DNA of 64,000 nucleotides from NCBI GenBank assembly GCA_963734085.1, contig CAVTFT010000014.1, positions 62,001 through 126,000 of the forward strand, in the 5' to 3' direction. This stretch comes from CAIWHR01 sp963734085 (GTDB taxonomy: Bacteria > Pseudomonadota > Gammaproteobacteria > Burkholderiales > Casimicrobiaceae). The notes under the pieces are model-generated. The model worked only from the letters and a program-made list of their open reading frames with translations. It had not been told where the DNA came from and searched no databases. This document shows positions 63,182-64,000 of the stretch, piece after piece; the stretch's first letter is position 1, and each line of letters starts with the position of its first letter. The position numbers were made by a program, and so were the translations under genes.

Positions 63182-63781
63182 ATGGCGCGCGACGCGCGGA
63201 CGGACCCCCAACTGGCCACCCTACAGGAAATTTCGGCATTTCTCGCGGAAGTCGAGCGACGCGCCTTCAAGCAGGCGATGTTCGCGGTTCGCGACGAGGA
63301 TTCGGCGCTTGACGTCGTGCAGGACGCGATGCTGAAGCTGACGGAGAAATATTCCGGAAAGCCGGCGGCCGAGCTGCCGATGCTGTTCCAGCGGATACTT
63401 CAGAACACGATCCATGATCATTTTCGCCGGCGAAAGGTCCGTTTGACATGGACAACCGTGCTGTCCTCGCTGGGGAAAGGTGACGAAAAAGACGAGGATT
63501 TCGACCCGCTGGAAACATTGCCGGCGAAATCGGACTCGAACGCGACGGCCGACCCGGCCGCCCAGCTCGAACAAGTGCAGATTGTGGGCATCGTCGAGGA
63601 GGCGCTTTCGCGCCTGCCCGCGCGTCAACGGGAAGCCTTTTTGCTGCGTTACTGGGAAGAACTCGACGTGGCGGAAACGGCGGCGGCAATGGGTTGCTCC
63701 GAAGGGAGCGTCAAGACCCACTGTTCGCGCGCCGTTCACGCGCTGGCCGCGATGCTGAAGGCCAAAGGGGTGTCGCTATGA
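63182..63781 (+). CDS. ECF-like RNA polymerase sigma factor
   Basis: A 199-residue sigma-70-family protein. Region 2: EVERRAFKQAMFAVRDEDSALDVVQDAMLKL (two parts) and RILQNTIHDHFRRRK. Region 4: LSRLPARQREAFLLRYWEELDVAETAAAMGCSEGSVKTHCSRAVHAL (in parts). No anti-sigma gene is seen; the next gene encodes DUF3619. The ATG 63182 is inside a TATAAT and lacks a ribosome-binding site; TTG 63143 (same frame) is an alternative. The order sigma factor-DUF3619 is conserved in Burkholderiales. Confidence 0.9.
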   Translation: MARDARTDPQLATLQEISAFLAEVERRAFKQAMFAVRDEDSALDVVQDAMLKLTEKYSGKPAAELPMLFQRILQNTIHDHFRRRKVRLTWTTVLSSLGKGDEKDEDFDPLETLPAKSDSNATADPAAQLEQVQIVGIVEEALSRLPARQREAFLLRYWEELDVAETAAAMGCSEGSVKTHCSRAVHALAAMLKAKGVSL

Positions 63782-63864
63782 GCGCCGCGGGGCCGCCCCA
63801 AGGCGCGAGACTGCGGTCCGCCTTTGGGCGCTGCGCCGCGGCGTTAGCCGCAAGCGTGGGGGTA
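63779..63864 (+). repeat. Intra-operon repeat, copy 2 (sigma factor-DUF3619)
   Basis: It begins with the sigma factor stop codon, TGAGCGCCGCGGGGCCG, continues CCCAAGGCGCGAGACTGC, has a different middle, and ends AAGCGTGGGGGTA six bases before the DUF3619 ATG. Ends and placement match copy 1 at 61075-61157. Confidence 0.8.
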
Positions 63865-63869
63865 TGACA

Positions 63870-64000
63870 ATGAGCACCGAAGATCCCGATTTCGCCAAAA
63901 AAATAGTCACTTGCCTCGATCGCGGCGCGGCGGGCCTCAAGGCCGGCACCGCCTACCGGCTGCAGCTCGCCCGGCAGGCAGCGCTCGCGCGGCTCGCCGA
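63870..64000 (+). CDS. DUF3619 family protein, 5' part (cut by the window end)
   Basis: The first 43 codons only. MSTEDPDFAKKIVTCLDRG and GTAYRLQLARQAALARLA resemble the N-terminal amphipathic helix of DUF3619 proteins, which regularly follow this sigma factor. Function unknown; members are small membrane proteins. It is translated from a start 6 bases after the repeat, with GTGGGGG as the only purine-rich stretch upstream. Confidence 0.7.
   Translation, partial: MSTEDPDFAKKIVTCLDRGAAGLKAGTAYRLQLARQAALARLA

Overview
The window is GC-rich chromosomal DNA (about two thirds G+C) from a betaproteobacterium, most likely in or near the Burkholderiales. The evidence is gene order and family content: the ilvI-ilvH-ilvC-psd-pssA-leuA run, an ECF sigma factor followed by a DUF3619 gene, a formate dehydrogenase operon with DUF3305/DUF3306 partners, a TctC/Bug-type binding protein, and intergenic repeats that I recall from this order. 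I see no rRNA, tRNA, CRISPR array or phage module.

Only the left 2.7 kb is clearly accessory. It holds a truncated and internally inverted IS1111/IS110-type transposase, a low-GC gene remnant, and an IS3-family orfB joined to the N-terminal part of an IS481-type transposase. The rest is compact core metabolism. From 2.8 to 12.2 kb (minus strand) lies a formate dehydrogenase operon: DUF3305, DUF3306, a polyferredoxin, a TorD-type chaperone, fdhA, fdhB, a small Tat-like protein, the cytochrome b subunit and a small anchored protein. Divergent from it (12.3-16.9 kb) are molybdenum-cofactor and maturation genes (moaA, fdhD, mobA, moeA), so enzyme and cofactor genes share one intergenic control region. 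ChrA and a beta-carbonic anhydrase follow.

The segment 19-35 kb is mostly minus strand: relA, glmM, folP, ftsH, rlmE, greA, carB, carA, an SDR, dapB and bamE, with yhbY and an EamA transporter on the plus strand. Then come fur, murJ, rpsT, a periplasmic-TPR diguanylate cyclase, a nitronate monooxygenase-like gene, a frameshifted argF, a glyoxalase-like gene, a Bug protein and argG. From 45 to 50 kb are a CDGSH iron-sulfur protein, a TPR/glycosyltransferase-9-like protein, an Fpg-family glycosylase, yajQ and two acetyltransferases. From 50.4 to 53.2 kb is an iron/oxidative-stress cluster: rubrerythrin, a HdrD-like Fe-S oxidoreductase, an encapsulated-ferritin-like protein with no shell gene, and DUF3501. 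After malate synthase comes the branched-chain amino acid and phospholipid block, then the sigma factor and a truncated DUF3619 gene.

The most interesting signals are regulatory or structural. (1) A leaderless-looking 31-codon leader peptide with four consecutive Leu codons lies upstream of leuA. (2) Two copies of one intra-operon repeat each begin at the upstream gene's stop codon. (3) argF has a one-base deletion just before its STRTR substrate-binding motif. (4) The 5' leader of carA has a perfect 11-bp stem. (5) A ferritin-like gene of the encapsulin cargo family is embedded in an Fe-S oxidoreductase operon. (6) A small internal inversion disrupts the IS1111-type transposase.
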